A DNA stretch of 64,000 nucleotides, from assembly GCA_028285345.1 (NCBI GenBank), contig JANQPT010000014.1, positions 248,001 to 312,000 on the forward strand, given 5' to 3'. This DNA comes from Planctomycetales bacterium. GTDB taxonomy: Bacteria > Planctomycetota > Planctomycetia > Planctomycetales > Planctomycetaceae. The notes under the pieces were generated by a model. The model did not search any database. It was not told the DNA's origin and saw only the letters and a list, made by a program, of their open reading frames with translations. Shown one piece after another: positions 1-9,562 of this stretch (its first letter is position 1; every line of letters begins with the position of its first letter). The translations under genes and the position numbers were made by a program.

Positions 1-634
1 CGATCGACTTCAACTCGCTGTCGTCGTTCATCGAAGCCGACAGGTCGATGACCAGCATGACGTCGCGAGGCTGGAAGGAGGCGATCGAAGTCACTTCCAA
101 TTCGGCGTACTCATGCCCGATGACGGGAGCGAAGAACAATGGCAACCGCATGTCTAGATCGTTGCCGCCGCTGTTGCGAATCGCCCGCTTGCCGGTAACC
201 TTGATCACGTTGTACGGCGTGTTTCCAGGGCCGAACGAGAACGTGTATTTGCCGGTCGTCGGATTGAAGTCTTGACGTCCCAACTCCACGTCGGAGGTTT
301 GGACCACCGACATGGGTTCCGGTGCGCCGGCGATTGTGACATCGACTGTGCCGCCCGGATTAATTGCGGCGACCGCCAGCGCGGAGTCGACGGCGTTCGT
401 TTGCACATCGCCTTGATCACCCATCATGTCCAGCTCAAGTGCAGCGGACAGGACAGCGGCATCAGTCACGTTTTGCAGTTGAGCTTTGGAGTAGGCAATG
501 TACCCCACATCTACCACAAACGCGGTAAATGCCATCAGCAGGATGAGACAGAAAGCCGCCAGGACCAACACTGATCCTTTGCGCTGTTTGAGCCCGGCGG
601 CGATTGCCTGAAAACGTTGCACCGTTCGACGCAT
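1..634 (-). CDS. TadG-like pilus-assembly / von Willebrand factor A protein (partial)
   Basis: The first 211 residues of a protein that runs off the left edge of the window. The N-terminus is basic and is followed by one hydrophobic segment (about residues 20-42, VLVLAAFCLILLMAF), then a TadE/TadG-like pseudopilin-type region. Near the edge is a von Willebrand A metal-site motif (DLSASMNDD, close to DxSxS), as seen in TadG proteins of Flp-pilus/Tad systems. The start at 634 is preceded by GGAGAAGGA, a good ribosome-binding site. Family knowledge: TadG-like proteins are anchored in the inner membrane and face the periplasm. Many planctomycete genomes carry them alone or in small clusters. The C-terminal part and any downstream tad genes lie outside the window, so the system cannot be judged. 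Confidence 0.75.
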   Translation of the reverse strand, partial: MRRTVQRFQAIAAGLKQRKGSVLVLAAFCLILLMAFTAFVVDVGYIAYSKAQLQNVTDAAVLSAALELDMMGDQGDVQTNAVDSALAVAAINPGGTVDVTIAGAPEPMSVVQTSDVELGRQDFNPTTGKYTFSFGPGNTPYNVIKVTGKRAIRNSGGNDLDMRLPLFFAPVIGHEYAELEVTSIASFQPRDVMLVIDLSASMNDDSELKSI

Positions 635-971
635 AATCTAGGTTCCTTCTCCAAAAAACTTCCGAGACGCACATATCGTCGTTGCAGCAACTCAGTGAAT
701 CGGGCGAAACCCCATGGCCTGAGCGGCTGGAAATCACAAAGTCTGCTGGGAAGTCCCGTCGTACGTTTTGCGCGACGGTATGAGGGAGAGGATTTGGCTA
801 AACAAACCTAGGTCAGCGTCGAAACGAGTCAACTATTTTTGCGTGGTTTTTTCAAATTGTTTGAGATGTGGTATTTGTGCAGCTTGTGCAGAAAACGCAA
901 CAATTGAATGTGTTCCATTTGGCAACATTTTGAGCATCACCATTTGGCGGATTGTGAACGAGGAATCTTTG
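635..971. other. Intergenic region between divergent genes
   Basis: This stretch lies between the divergent TadG-like and VIT genes. Its right half (about 820-960) is clearly more AT-rich than its surroundings and probably holds the promoters. I could not settle on a -35/-10 pair. No structured RNA or credible ORF is seen; the in-frame upstream extension of the VIT gene here has no ribosome-binding site. Confidence 0.4.
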
Positions 972-1730
972 ATGGATGAGCAGCAACAACAGGAGCGGCT
1001 ACGGGCCGAGCACGCACCGGAGGAGGTCGCGCGGCGCATCGACGGCTCCCCCTCGCCAAGCTATCTCCGCGACTTTGTCTACGGGTCAATCGACGGCTGT
1101 GTGACCACCTTCGCCGTCGTCTCCGGTGTGATCGGCGCGGAACTCTCAATCGCGGTTGTCGTCATTCTCGGCTTCGCCAATCTACTGGCCGACGGCTTTA
1201 GCATGGCGGTCAGTAACTTTCTCGGGACACGTGCCGAAGAGCAATTGTTGCGACGTGCGCGGCGCACTGAGGAAGAGCATATCGACGTGATCCCCGAAGG
1301 AGAGGTCCGCGAGATTCGCGAAATCTTTCGCCGCAAAGGGTTCGAGGGCGAACTGCTCGAACGCGTGGTGGACGTCATTACCGGCGACCGCCGGCTGTGG
1401 ATCGAAACGATGCTGCAGGACGAATGGGGGTTGTCCCTCGTCGGCCCCAATCCATGGAAAGCGGCCTCCGTGACGTTCATCGCATTTGTCGCGGTCGGAT
1501 TGATTCCGCTGCTGCCGTTTACACTACTGCTCAATAGCGACCTTACCCCGCGTTCGCTGTTCGCCGTCAGTGCCGTCATGACGGGCGTGGCCTTTTTCGC
1601 CGTCGGTGCCCTTAAGTCGCGGTTTGGCGTGGAGCATTGGCTGCGCGCGGGGCTGGAAACGCTCTTGCTCGGCGGCGGCGCTGCCGCTGTCGCATATGTC
1701 GTGGGTGTGATCTTGCGCGGACTGGCCTGA
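972..1730 (+). CDS. VIT1/CCC1-family transporter (iron/manganese)
   Basis: A 252-residue membrane protein of the VIT1/CCC1 family, whose members move Fe2+ or Mn2+ across membranes. The first family signature follows a short charged N-terminus: DGCVTTFAVVSGV, then LGFANLLADGFSMAVSNFLG with the acidic and methionine residues typical of the ion path. A charged cytoplasmic segment (about residues 85-160, EEEHIDVIPEGEVREI) follows, matching the metal-binding domain of this family. Three more hydrophobic segments complete the five-helix fold. The ORF is open further upstream, but the ATG at 972 is chosen because GAGGAA sits 7 nt before it and the homologous part starts just after. The substrate (Fe or Mn) cannot be told from sequence. 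Confidence 0.85.
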   Translation: MDEQQQQERLRAEHAPEEVARRIDGSPSPSYLRDFVYGSIDGCVTTFAVVSGVIGAELSIAVVVILGFANLLADGFSMAVSNFLGTRAEEQLLRRARRTEEEHIDVIPEGEVREIREIFRRKGFEGELLERVVDVITGDRRLWIETMLQDEWGLSLVGPNPWKAASVTFIAFVAVGLIPLLPFTLLLNSDLTPRSLFAVSAVMTGVAFFAVGALKSRFGVEHWLRAGLETLLLGGGAAAVAYVVGVILRGLA

Positions 1731-1745
1731 TCGATTCTGGGCTGA

Positions 1746-2996
<1,251 letters not shown>

Positions 2997-3034
2997 TTCG
3001 ATTTCGGCTCCTGATTTGTCGCTGAGTTGACTAT

Positions 3035-3062
3035 GTTATAGTAAACCATCGGCGTAAGCCAA
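3035..3062 (-). promoter_or_regulatory. Candidate sigma-70 promoter for egtB
   Basis: On the minus strand, TTGGCT and TATAAC are separated by 16 bp, giving a start of transcription about 30 nt before the egtB ATG. It lies in the short divergent gap with the ComF gene. Judged by eye only. Confidence 0.4.
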
Positions 3063-3077
3063 CTGTGGCATTCTCTG

Positions 3078-3911
3078 ATGGTACCGAACCTCAATGCGAC
3101 TCCGCGACCGATGCAGCGCTCCAATTCCTCATACGATCGTCCGAAGCCCGCTTGGACCACTGCACGATCCATCCTTTGGGACCTCTTTCAGTGGGGCACG
3201 GAATTTTTCTATCCGAGTCACTGCGCGTTTTGCCGAGCGCCATTAAGTGAGCCGGAGAATTCCGACGGCGACTTTTGCGGCACCTGCCGGCGGGGCCTCT
3301 GCCAGCATAGCGGTCCTGCATGCGCCAAGTGCGGTGCCCCGGTCGGGCCGCACGTCGATCCGGCTGCTGGCTGCAACTATTGCGTTCGAGAGTCCTTTGC
3401 ATTTGATCGCGTGATTCGATTGGGCCTTTATTCCGACACATTGCGCCGGGCTTGCCTTCGGGCCAAGTATGCACGGCAAGAGCCGCTGTTGGCGGGTCTG
3501 GCGAAACTTGCAGTTCAGCTTCGCCGCAGTGAGTTTCGAGATGAGCCGGTCGACATCGTGATCCCCATTCCCCACTATTGGCTGCAACGCGTCATTCGCC
3601 CGCACAACCCGGCTGAAACTCTCGCTGGTGTCTTGGTAAACATCTTGAACGCGCGGAAAAACAGCCATATACTTCTCAAGACCCGCTGGACGCGGCCACA
3701 ACGTTCATTGCCGGCCGTCGAGCGCCGCAAGAATGTGAGACGCGCGTTTCAAGTGGCTAATGCAGAAGATATCAAGAATCAAACGGTTTTACTGGTTGAC
3801 GACATCATGACGACTGGAGCCACAGCCCACGAGGCGGCGCGCGTATTGAGACGCGCGGGCGCGAAAAAGATCGTGGTCGCCGTAATCGCCCGTGCCGTCC
3901 GAGCGAGCTAG
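3078..3911 (+). CDS. ComF-family phosphoribosyltransferase-like protein
   Basis: A 277-residue protein with the ComF layout. An N-terminal double zinc ribbon has four CxxC pairs (Cys 49/52, 67/70, 82/85, 99/102). A type I phosphoribosyltransferase domain follows, with the PRPP-binding loop VLLVDDIMTTGATAHE at about 237-252. Family knowledge: ComF proteins support DNA uptake in naturally competent bacteria, but homologues occur in many bacteria not known to be competent. An inner ATG (residue 12) could also serve as start; no strong ribosome-binding site separates the two. It is divergent from egtB and 51 bp upstream of the DUF502 gene. Confidence 0.85.
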   Translation: MVPNLNATPRPMQRSNSSYDRPKPAWTTARSILWDLFQWGTEFFYPSHCAFCRAPLSEPENSDGDFCGTCRRGLCQHSGPACAKCGAPVGPHVDPAAGCNYCVRESFAFDRVIRLGLYSDTLRRACLRAKYARQEPLLAGLAKLAVQLRRSEFRDEPVDIVIPIPHYWLQRVIRPHNPAETLAGVLVNILNARKNSHILLKTRWTRPQRSLPAVERRKNVRRAFQVANAEDIKNQTVLLVDDIMTTGATAHEAARVLRRAGAKKIVVAVIARAVRAS

Positions 3912-3962
3912 TCCACCGTTCAATGCCGTTTGGTTAACTCATTTCCCTAGAGCGCAACCACC

Positions 3963-5093
3963 ATGTCCGACGATCTATCCAAGTCGAAACAGAAGCTCCC
4001 TAAAGGGGCGGCGACGCGCGTGTTTTTGCGCGGGCTCTCCATCAGTCTGCCCCCGATTCTGACTCTGTTGATTCTGTTGTGGGTCGGCCGAGGATTAAAC
4101 GACTATATCATCAAGCCGATTGGAGATGTTGTCCGCTGGAGCATCGCCAAAGGCATCAATCAGATTCAGGCCGAAAACGATTTGCTACCCAGCCGCGGAT
4201 TGCCGCCGCTGCCCCACTGGGAGGATCGCTATCGAATCACTGCCGCGCTGCAGAATCGCGTCCCCGAGATCGACGAGGAAATCGCCCAACGGCAAGATTC
4301 CGACGATAACGAACAGTCGCGGGGCGAAGTCTGGACGGCGCTCGTTCGTGAGGACAGTACACCCGACACGGAAAGCCTCGCTAGCAACATTTACGTTCCG
4401 ATGGGGGGCGGGTATATCCCCCTGTATGTCTATAAGGCCGTCGAGAAGCAGAACGGGCCCGCGGCGATGCCCCCGACCGCGATGGGCGCCTACATGGACT
4501 ATGTGACCACGCAGTATTTCTACAGCTTTTGGCATCTGAGCGCGCTGGCAATTCTGCTGAGCATTGTCGGTGTCTACTTCGTCGGTCGTTTAGTGACCGT
4601 GCGCTTAGGCGGCTGGTTTGTCCATAAACTGGAAACCGGAGTCCTGGCGCACTTGCCGGTCATCAGCAACATCTACTCCGCCGTGAAGCAAGTCACCGAT
4701 TTCTTGCTGACGGAGCGCGAGGTCGAGTACAGCCGGGTCATCGCGGTCGAGTACCCCCGGCGCGGAATCTGGTCCTTGGGGCTGGTCACCGGCGACAGTA
4801 TGAAGGAAATCACGACCGCCACGGGCGAACCGATGATCAGCGTCCTGATTCCCAGCTCACCGATGCCGGTGACTGGTTACACCATGAATGTGCCCCGCAG
4901 CGAAGTCGTAGATCTCGATCTCACCGTCGACCAGGCGTTTCAATTCTGTATCTCGTGCGGCGTCCTGGTGCCGCCGCAACAGAAGGTCACTCCGGAATTG
5001 CTGCAGAAGGAATTCGGCAAGCAACTCCCCGCCGCTCTGCCGGCGGCACGCGATGAGGATTCTTCCACATTCCCGGTCCGCCGGGACGACTGA
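3963..5093 (+). CDS. DUF502 membrane protein
   Basis: A 376-residue inner-membrane protein of the DUF502 family. The first hydrophobic helix (ISLPPILTLLILLW) is at about residues 28-43. A large hydrophilic insert (about 70-175) separates it from a second membrane segment (ALAILLSIVGVYFVGRLV, about 192-210). The family core follows: LPVISNIYSAVKQVTDFLL, RRGIWSLGLVTG, VLIPSSPMPVTGY and a Ser-Cys-Gly-rich end. Typical DUF502 proteins are about 200-250 residues; the extra length comes from the insert between the two helices. Function is unknown. It probably shares a transcript with the upstream ComF gene. Confidence 0.8.
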   Translation: MSDDLSKSKQKLPKGAATRVFLRGLSISLPPILTLLILLWVGRGLNDYIIKPIGDVVRWSIAKGINQIQAENDLLPSRGLPPLPHWEDRYRITAALQNRVPEIDEEIAQRQDSDDNEQSRGEVWTALVREDSTPDTESLASNIYVPMGGGYIPLYVYKAVEKQNGPAAMPPTAMGAYMDYVTTQYFYSFWHLSALAILLSIVGVYFVGRLVTVRLGGWFVHKLETGVLAHLPVISNIYSAVKQVTDFLLTEREVEYSRVIAVEYPRRGIWSLGLVTGDSMKEITTATGEPMISVLIPSSPMPVTGYTMNVPRSEVVDLDLTVDQAFQFCISCGVLVPPQQKVTPELLQKEFGKQLPAALPAARDEDSSTFPVRRDD

Positions 5094-5213
5094 CCCGGCC
5101 CCGGCTGTTGCGAAGTCCGCGATCAGGCCGATCGGTTGCCCCGAGTACGGTGATCGGCGACACTGGCGCAAGAGGCCTTTCATCGCCGTTGCCCACCGAT
5201 CGAGACACCATTT

Positions 5214-6152
5214 TTGAGTACGCTTCCCCCCATCCGCATCGCGACACGTTCCAGCCGGCTCGCTCTGTGGCAGGCGCATCACGTTGAAGAATTACTTCAC
5301 GCCGCCGCCCCCGATCGGGAGGTTTCGATCGTCCACGTTTCAACTCTCGGAGACAGGGACAAATCCGAGCCGCTGCACAGCTTGGGGACGTTCGGCGTCT
5401 TTACCCGCGAAGTCCAGAAGGTCGTGCTCGACGGGCAGGCGGACATTGCAGTGCACAGTCTCAAAGATCTCCCGACTGAGCCGGTGCCGGGATTGTCGTT
5501 GGCGGCGGTTCCCCAGCGCGGGGCCGCTCACGACGCGCTGCTGTTTCCCGAATCGACCCGGACGGCCGACGCGAATTGGGAACAGATTCCCACTGGTGCG
5601 ACCGTCGGGACCGGCAGTCTTCGCCGACGTGCCCAGTTGGCCCACGTGCGGCCCGATGTGAACTTCGACGCCGCACGCGGAAACGTTGAAACCCGCATCC
5701 GCAAGCTCGACGAAGGCCAATTCGACGCGTTGGTGTTAGCGGCGGCGGGGCTCGAACGTCTGGGGCTGTCGGAGCGCATCGATTGCGAACTGCAGCCGCC
5801 GCTGATGCTGGGAGCAGTCGGGCAAGGGGCGCTGGGGATTGAATGTCGCAGCGGCGACGACCCGCTACGCGAGTTGCTGAGCCAAATCAGCGATCCACAG
5901 ACACAGCGCGCCGTCACGGCCGAGCGGACGCTGTTGTCGGAACTGCGCGGCGGCTGTCACGCCCCGATTGGGGCGACAACATCCTACGAATCCGGACGAC
6001 TCCATTTGCAGGCCGTTGTATTGAGCGTCGACGGTGCGCAACGTCTGCACGCAGCCGATAGCGCAGAGGATCCCGTCGAACTCGGCCGAACGCTCGCCGA
6101 ACAATTGCGGTCCCACGGCGCCGATGAGATGATCGCGGCCGCTAAGGCTTAA
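5214..6152 (+). CDS. hemC: Hydroxymethylbilane synthase (porphobilinogen deaminase)
   Basis: A 312-residue enzyme that joins four porphobilinogens into hydroxymethylbilane in tetrapyrrole synthesis. Visible family motifs are IRIATRSSRLALWQA at the N-terminus, DIAVHSLKDLPT (catalytic Asp region), GTGSLRRRAQL (cofactor-binding arginines) and LRGGCHAPIG, whose Cys (about 248) carries the dipyrromethane cofactor. Length and ends fit the family. The start is TTG at 5214; no closer ATG keeps the conserved N-terminus. No other heme gene is adjacent. It is convergent with the Uma2 gene, with only 14 bp between stops. Confidence 0.95.
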   Translation: MSTLPPIRIATRSSRLALWQAHHVEELLHAAAPDREVSIVHVSTLGDRDKSEPLHSLGTFGVFTREVQKVVLDGQADIAVHSLKDLPTEPVPGLSLAAVPQRGAAHDALLFPESTRTADANWEQIPTGATVGTGSLRRRAQLAHVRPDVNFDAARGNVETRIRKLDEGQFDALVLAAAGLERLGLSERIDCELQPPLMLGAVGQGALGIECRSGDDPLRELLSQISDPQTQRAVTAERTLLSELRGGCHAPIGATTSYESGRLHLQAVVLSVDGAQRLHAADSAEDPVELGRTLAEQLRSHGADEMIAAAKA

Positions 6153-6166
6153 GCCACCCTCCACCT

Positions 6167-6736
6167 TCAGTACCAGCGCGGCGCGGCGAACAGATCGTCG
6201 ACGGTACTCCGAAACTGCGACAGGACGGGATCGCCTTTTAACGTCTGTGCTCCGCGCAGTCGGCGGGAAGTTCCTTCCGCTTCAAAGATGTGAATTTCCC
6301 GCACGTCGGTGTCCACCAGCCAGACTTGCCGAACGCCCCACTTCAAGTAGGTGTTCACGCGGTCGGCCATATTTCGCCGCCTGTCGTTCGTCGAGGCAAT
6401 CTCGACGACCAGAGCGGGGACATCATCGGTCACGAGATTGTCCAGCTCCGAAAATCGCTCGCCTTTTTGAAAGTAGCTGATCGCCGGGCAATTCACGGTG
6501 TCGGGAGCGCGGGCCACAATCAGCCCCAGTTCGAAACAGGCGTAGCCGTCTTGTGCCTGCTGCGCGTGCTCGGCGAGGGCCTTGGTGAAATTCAGCACGA
6601 CGTTTCCATGCAAGTCGTCGGGAGGAGTGAGCGTAACAACCTCTCCCGCACGCAATTCGGTCCACCGTCCCCCGTCGGGAAAGTCGAACTTCCGATCGGC
6701 AAATTGCTCCGCCGTTAGCAATGAAGGGTCAGTCAT
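6167..6736 (-). CDS. Uma2-family (DUF820) PD-(D/E)xK nuclease-like protein
   Basis: A 189-residue protein of the Uma2/DUF820 family, abundant in planctomycetes and cyanobacteria. The N-terminal LTAEQFADR and GGRWTELRAGEV, the middle PAISYF with VPALVVEIAS, and the ending YLKWGVRQVWLVDTD all match the family. Asp/Glu residues of a restriction-endonuclease-like active site are retained (DVPALVVEI). Family knowledge: the nuclease fold is predicted, and biological roles are mostly unknown. Stand-alone here; no partner gene is evident. Confidence 0.85.
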   Translation of the reverse strand: MTDPSLLTAEQFADRKFDFPDGGRWTELRAGEVVTLTPPDDLHGNVVLNFTKALAEHAQQAQDGYACFELGLIVARAPDTVNCPAISYFQKGERFSELDNLVTDDVPALVVEIASTNDRRRNMADRVNTYLKWGVRQVWLVDTDVREIHIFEAEGTSRRLRGAQTLKGDPVLSQFRSTVDDLFAAPRWY

Positions 6737-6811
6737 CAGCGGATGTCCGTGAACCGCATCAGGTGTCCTGCTGGCCGGCTCGTGATCCGAGAAACAGATT
6801 CATACGTATCG

Positions 6812-8467
6812 TTAATCCCTGGTAAACCGCCGCGCCAGCATCATGCCCACGAAGCGAATAAATCCTTCGTTCCATTCCAGGCGGAGCCGCGCTCCATTTT
6901 CGATTGAGCGGAGTTCGATCCGCATCGTGCTGTTTTCCCGCGTAAAGGCCTCTTGGAACGTGCGGCCGACGCGGTTACGACGGTCGTTCTCTTCACCCAG
7001 GCTCATCCAGTCGGACATATTGATAACGAACTGCATCGGCACGCCCGGTACCGCTTTGTCCGCCGGTTCAGCCAACTTGTCGATTTGTTCGTAGAGCACC
7101 GGCAAAGCCTCATCACCGCCGACCGCTATCCAGAGCGTCTTGTCATCGACGCCCATGTACAAGCTCGGCTTACCGCCGTAGATTCGATCGTTGTCGTTGT
7201 CTCGCGAAATCAGATCGACCCGGTGAACACGAATTCCTTGGTACTTATCAACGTCAACCTCGATGTCATCGACTTTGCCCGTTTCCAACAGGTACGTGCA
7301 AAGTTCCGCCAAGCCGGCCTCCATGGCCCGCCCGTCGGTCACCTTGAGGCCGCCGACGAGAACAAACGGTCCCTTTGGTTCGCCCAAAAAGCGAATCGCG
7401 AAATCCAATCCGCCTGACTCGACGTCCGCACGCGCTGCACGAAACATCTGCTGAATCGGGTCATCCTCGTTCGCCTCTGTTGCAGAGGGAATCGTTCCGG
7501 CCAAAGCCTGTACGATTTCGTCAAACAGCGTCTTGCCGCGTTTGTCCAGCTTCCAGGTGGAGGCAAACGTCAACGGCGCATCCCCTTTGAGGAAGTTGGT
7601 AAATTGCGTGCGGGTTGCGTTCAGTTCGGTGAGCAGCGTCTCCAACTCCGTGCCCCGATAGGCGATCACAGACAATTCCAGTGCCGCCTGCCGGCGTTCG
7701 GCAGAGAGCTTCCAACCGAGTGTCACCTCGCGCGCCTGTCGCAAGACCTGTTCCAGCAACGCCGCATGATTCTCCCCGATCGCTTTGCGGATGCGATGCG
7801 CCGCTTCTGTCTCGCCGTCGCGGCGCTGCAAATTAGCGTCGGCGCTGCCACGGAGCAGCGTTGCCAGCAGATTCTTCTGGTCCTCCGGCAAGCTGTTGAG
7901 ATCGACCATTGCGGCGATGTCATACTGCTTGGCCAGACGCTGTGTGATTGGCGCGGGATCAGGAAACTCGCGGTCCAGCCGTTCTTGCTGATTGCTGAAA
8001 AACGCGTAGCGGCCGACCAGCTTCACAAAGACAGAACCGCCGGTTCCCTTCAACTCGTAATTCTCGGCGTCGATCTTTTTGGTCGTGAACGGGCCCAGTT
8101 CAACCGTCTTCATCATGTCTTCGATCTTGTCGACCGGCGCAAATCCGACCGGTTGGGGCATGATGCCGGAGAGATAGATCATGATCCCGAAACCTTGCCG
8201 ATGGTCGATGCCTTTGAGATCTCCGGCGCGCTCCAAAAAGCCCGTCAGCGCCTCGGACGCTTCAGGACGGTCGGCCGCTTCAAACGAGAAGTCGAGCGCT
8301 CCGAGCATCCGTTCGATTCCCGCGACTGAAACCACGGCGAACGGCTTTTCTGGAACCTTTTCGGCCGGTTCGTCCGCCTCCTGTGCTATTGCCACGGGCG
8401 AACAGGTCGACACCCAACAGACAAGCAGAGCCACGAACAGCAGTTTGCTAAGGTGGCGACGGCGCAT
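6812..8467 (-). CDS. Large exported protein of unknown function
   Basis: A 551-residue protein that I cannot assign to a family. The ATG at 8467 is chosen because it begins a clear signal peptide (basic MRRRHLSK, then LLFVALLVCWVSTC, cleavage near VAIAQ); the ORF runs 38 codons further upstream without such a signal. The mature part has FAVVSVAGIERML near its N-terminus, a long central region with helices rich in Glu and Arg, and ends in LRLEWNEGFIRFVGMMLARR. It has no membrane segment beyond the signal. It resembles in general style the long secreted DUF proteins common in planctomycetes. It is last in the minus-strand run after the BON-domain gene. Confidence 0.7.
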   Translation of the reverse strand: MRRRHLSKLLFVALLVCWVSTCSPVAIAQEADEPAEKVPEKPFAVVSVAGIERMLGALDFSFEAADRPEASEALTGFLERAGDLKGIDHRQGFGIMIYLSGIMPQPVGFAPVDKIEDMMKTVELGPFTTKKIDAENYELKGTGGSVFVKLVGRYAFFSNQQERLDREFPDPAPITQRLAKQYDIAAMVDLNSLPEDQKNLLATLLRGSADANLQRRDGETEAAHRIRKAIGENHAALLEQVLRQAREVTLGWKLSAERRQAALELSVIAYRGTELETLLTELNATRTQFTNFLKGDAPLTFASTWKLDKRGKTLFDEIVQALAGTIPSATEANEDDPIQQMFRAARADVESGGLDFAIRFLGEPKGPFVLVGGLKVTDGRAMEAGLAELCTYLLETGKVDDIEVDVDKYQGIRVHRVDLISRDNDNDRIYGGKPSLYMGVDDKTLWIAVGGDEALPVLYEQIDKLAEPADKAVPGVPMQFVINMSDWMSLGEENDRRNRVGRTFQEAFTRENSTMRIELRSIENGARLRLEWNEGFIRFVGMMLARRFTRD

Positions 8468-8591
8468 GGTGAACCCCCGAAAGCGAGCAACGGGTGAAGC
8501 TGCGAAACTCAGACGTGGAAAACCCGCGAACGCATACAGAGCGCGCTTCGGCAAACTCTCTGCGCCGCACCACTGCAGCATATCCGCTCAG

Positions 8592-9338
8592 CTAGGGCGA
8601 TTCCACCGTGATGTGGTTTTCGACTTCGCGGACACCCGGCTCCAGTTTGGCCAAGATCGTCGCCAAGCGGCGCTGCTCATCGGTTTCGACGGTGCCGTAA
8701 AGTTCGATGCGGCCCTCTTCTTCCAGGACGCTGACGTTGGCGAGCATCGGATAGCGCTCAGCGTGTTGCGCAAATTGAGTGCGCAACGCTACGACGACCT
8801 TTGCCGTGGTTCGCTCGGGGTAACTGAACTTCACTTGCTGCCGCGGTCGAATCAAGCGCCGCTGTTGGCGGCGGCCGTTTCGGTTGCCCGCCCCACGCCG
8901 CTGTGAATCCTGATTGTTGCCAAACTGGTTGAAATTACGCGTGTTGCGATTTCCGCCCCGGTTCGCGCGATTACCGGTGTTTCGACGATTGTTTGTCGCT
9001 GGGCCGGCGTTAGGATTTCCACCCACAAACGTCTGTGAGTCGTTGCCGCCCACAAATGCGCCGCGTTGCGGGACCCGCGTAGTGCCCCCGGTGAGCGATC
9101 CTCCGCCGGTCAAACCGCCGCTTAATCCGCCCGTTAAGCCCCCTCCCGTCAGCCCCCCGGATCGGCCGGTCAAGCCCGAACCGCCTCCACGCGACGATCC
9201 CAACAGCGCGTTCGACTGACCGCTGACGGGACCTTGTCGGCCGAACAACGATTGGGCTTGTGCACACGCATTTGATGCGGAGGCAATCCAAACGGTTGCA
9301 ACAGCGACGATCCAAGCACAGATTTGAGTTTTTGGCAT
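8592..9338 (-). CDS. Secreted BON-domain protein with Gly-rich repeats
   Basis: A 248-residue exported protein. A signal peptide (MPKTQICAWIVAVATVWIASASNACAQ) supports the ATG at 9338 over the longer ORF. Next comes a low-complexity region of GGLTGG-type repeats (about residues 48-85), then an Asn/Arg/Gly-rich stretch (about 90-150). A C-terminal BON domain (about 165-248) shows the pattern VVALRTQFAQ, VSVLEEEGRIELYGTV and VENHITV. BON domains bind membranes or mediate contacts in the cell envelope. The Gly-rich linker suggests surface or periplasmic display. It is downstream of the lipoprotein gene, with an 86-bp repeat in the gap. Confidence 0.78.
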   Translation of the reverse strand: MPKTQICAWIVAVATVWIASASNACAQAQSLFGRQGPVSGQSNALLGSSRGGGSGLTGRSGGLTGGGLTGGLSGGLTGGGSLTGGTTRVPQRGAFVGGNDSQTFVGGNPNAGPATNNRRNTGNRANRGGNRNTRNFNQFGNNQDSQRRGAGNRNGRRQQRRLIRPRQQVKFSYPERTTAKVVVALRTQFAQHAERYPMLANVSVLEEEGRIELYGTVETDEQRRLATILAKLEPGVREVENHITVESP

Positions 9339-9388
9339 GTGAGCAGGCTCCGAGCGGCGAAGTATTGGAATCGCTGTCGCGTTCTCCA

Positions 9389-9474
9389 GAACGAGTTTCA
9401 AAACCCAGTTGCGCCTGTTTGAGAAACTGAAATACAAGTGTCTGCGAGATGCGTCAGAAGGTCTTGAAACGACT
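9389..9474 (-). repeat. 86-bp dispersed hairpin-ended repeat, copy 1
   Basis: Aligned by eye on the minus strand with 37060-37145 it is the same length and differs at 13 of 86 positions. Both copies begin GTCGTTTCAA and carry GGGTTTTGAAACT near the other end, so the ends form an inverted repeat; the central GACGCATCTCGCAGACACTT block is identical. It lies just upstream of the BON-domain gene. Confidence 0.8.
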
Positions 9475-9562
9475 CTTAGAGGATATCGAATTTCCGAGCC
9501 GATTCCAACATGAATTCCGCGACGGGACGGAATTCTTGACAGATTCTCAAGTCGAAAACCGT

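Noticed and set aside
9061..9200. Short repeats in the BON-domain gene looked like a possible CRISPR or tandem array
   Set aside because: They are in-frame GGLTGG codon repeats of a low-complexity protein segment, with no spacers.
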